A DNA stretch of 64,000 bases from Nocardia higoensis NBRC 100133 (GTDB lineage: Bacteria; Actinomycetota; Actinomycetes; Mycobacteriales; Mycobacteriaceae), in assembly GCF_000308595.1 (NCBI RefSeq), contig NZ_BAGA01000127.1, forward strand, positions 1 to 64,000. The letters are read 5' to 3'. The translations under genes and the position numbers were made by a program. Below the pieces are notes generated by a model. The model ran no database searches. It saw nothing but the letters and a program-made list of their open reading frames with translations, and was not told the origin of the DNA. Positions 63,713 through 64,000 of this stretch are shown in pieces. How positions within the stretch are numbered: position 1 is the first letter of the stretch; each line of letters starts with the position of its first letter.

Positions 63713-64000
63713 TCACTCCCGGCCGTCGTCCTCGGCCCGGTCCCCGGTGGCGCCGGGTCCCCCGTCGGCGGTGCGACGGCCCGCCTCCACCCGGCGCACG
63801 ATGCTCGTCGTCATGACCGCGAGCAGCGTCCCGATCACGATCAGGTCGAACACGATCTGGATCATGACCGCGATGCGCGCGGCCTGCCCGGACGCCTGGA
63901 CATCGCCGAACCCGACGGTGCCGAGCGTGACGATCGTGTAGTACAGCGCGTCGGTCCGGGTGCGCAGCCCGTCGAACTGGGCAGGATCGTGCACCTCGAG
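63713..64000 (-). CDS. Two-helix potassium channel, C-terminal part (gene runs off window)
   Basis: This partial frame has the K+ selectivity filter TLGTVGFGD in the P-loop, then one transmembrane helix (ARIAVMIQIVFDLIVIGTLLAVM) and a charged C-terminal tail (RRTADGGPGATGDRAED). The first helix and start lie beyond position 64000. A filter GFGD in place of GYGD is a normal variant. No RCK/TrkA-N domain follows, so it is of the simple Ion_trans_2 type. Confidence 0.85.
   Translation of the reverse strand, partial: LEVHDPAQFDGLRTRTDALYYTIVTLGTVGFGDVQASGQAARIAVMIQIVFDLIVIGTLLAVMTTSIVRRVEAGRRTADGGPGATGDRAEDDGRE

Overview
The window is high-GC actinobacterial DNA, most likely from Nocardia or a close relative. 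It has tandem MspA-type porins like the Nocardia NfpA/NfpB pair, LprG-like and DUF3558-like lipoproteins, a Cvn conservon, and two long blocks with the gene order of Mycobacterium tuberculosis. No insertion sequence, prophage, CRISPR array or rRNA was seen. There is one tRNA, tRNA-Ala(CGC).

Layout. 1-2.2 kb: the end of a glycine-rich hydrophobic protein, then an alpha/beta hydrolase divergent from a TetR regulator across a palindromic operator. 2.3-6.9 kb: a three-gene operon of cytochrome-b5 fatty acid desaturase, type III polyketide synthase and a PvdE/SyrD-type ABC exporter, which looks like a small lipid or polyketide pathway. 7.3-11.9 kb: an LppX/LprAFG lipoprotein and a three-gene aromatic-carotenoid-type operon (methyltransferase, CrtU-like oxidoreductase, Rieske protein). 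12.3-26.1 kb: tRNA-Ala, then a block matching Rv0996 to Rv0981: sepX/glpR, rimJ, glp (moeA-like), galU, 5-FTHF cyclo-ligase, fmdB-like, SAF protein, mscL, two porins, a small coupled gene, moaB, pepD, mprB, mprA.

26.5-44.4 kb is the accessory part. It holds a Cvn conservon (sensor kinase, roadblock, DUF742, GTPase) extended by an MHYT membrane protein and a coiled-coil protein. Next is a zinc-starvation cluster of zinc-free ribosomal proteins L32, L28, L33, S14 and S18 with an Rv0106-like CobW protein around a Zur-type operator. After that comes a five-gene operon of a KASIII enzyme, an AvrD (syringolide-synthase) homologue, two related P-loop kinases and a drug-type MFS exporter with a tail of about 760 residues. 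It ends with a lectin-LysM protein and a lipoprotein. The AvrD operon is the best candidate for an undescribed system: it has the parts expected to make, modify and export a butanolide- or syringolide-like signal molecule.

44.5-61.5 kb matches Rv0957 to Rv0946c: purH, purN, perM, DUF5336 protein, sucD, sucC, an M23 peptidase with a structured leader, a membrane protein, uvrD1/pcrA, chorismate mutase, gabD and pgi. 61.5-64 kb: two coupled secreted lipoproteins and the C-terminal part of a potassium channel that runs off the window.

Strong hairpins separate most convergent units, so operon borders are fairly clear. Functional names rest on motifs and family recall; no search was run.
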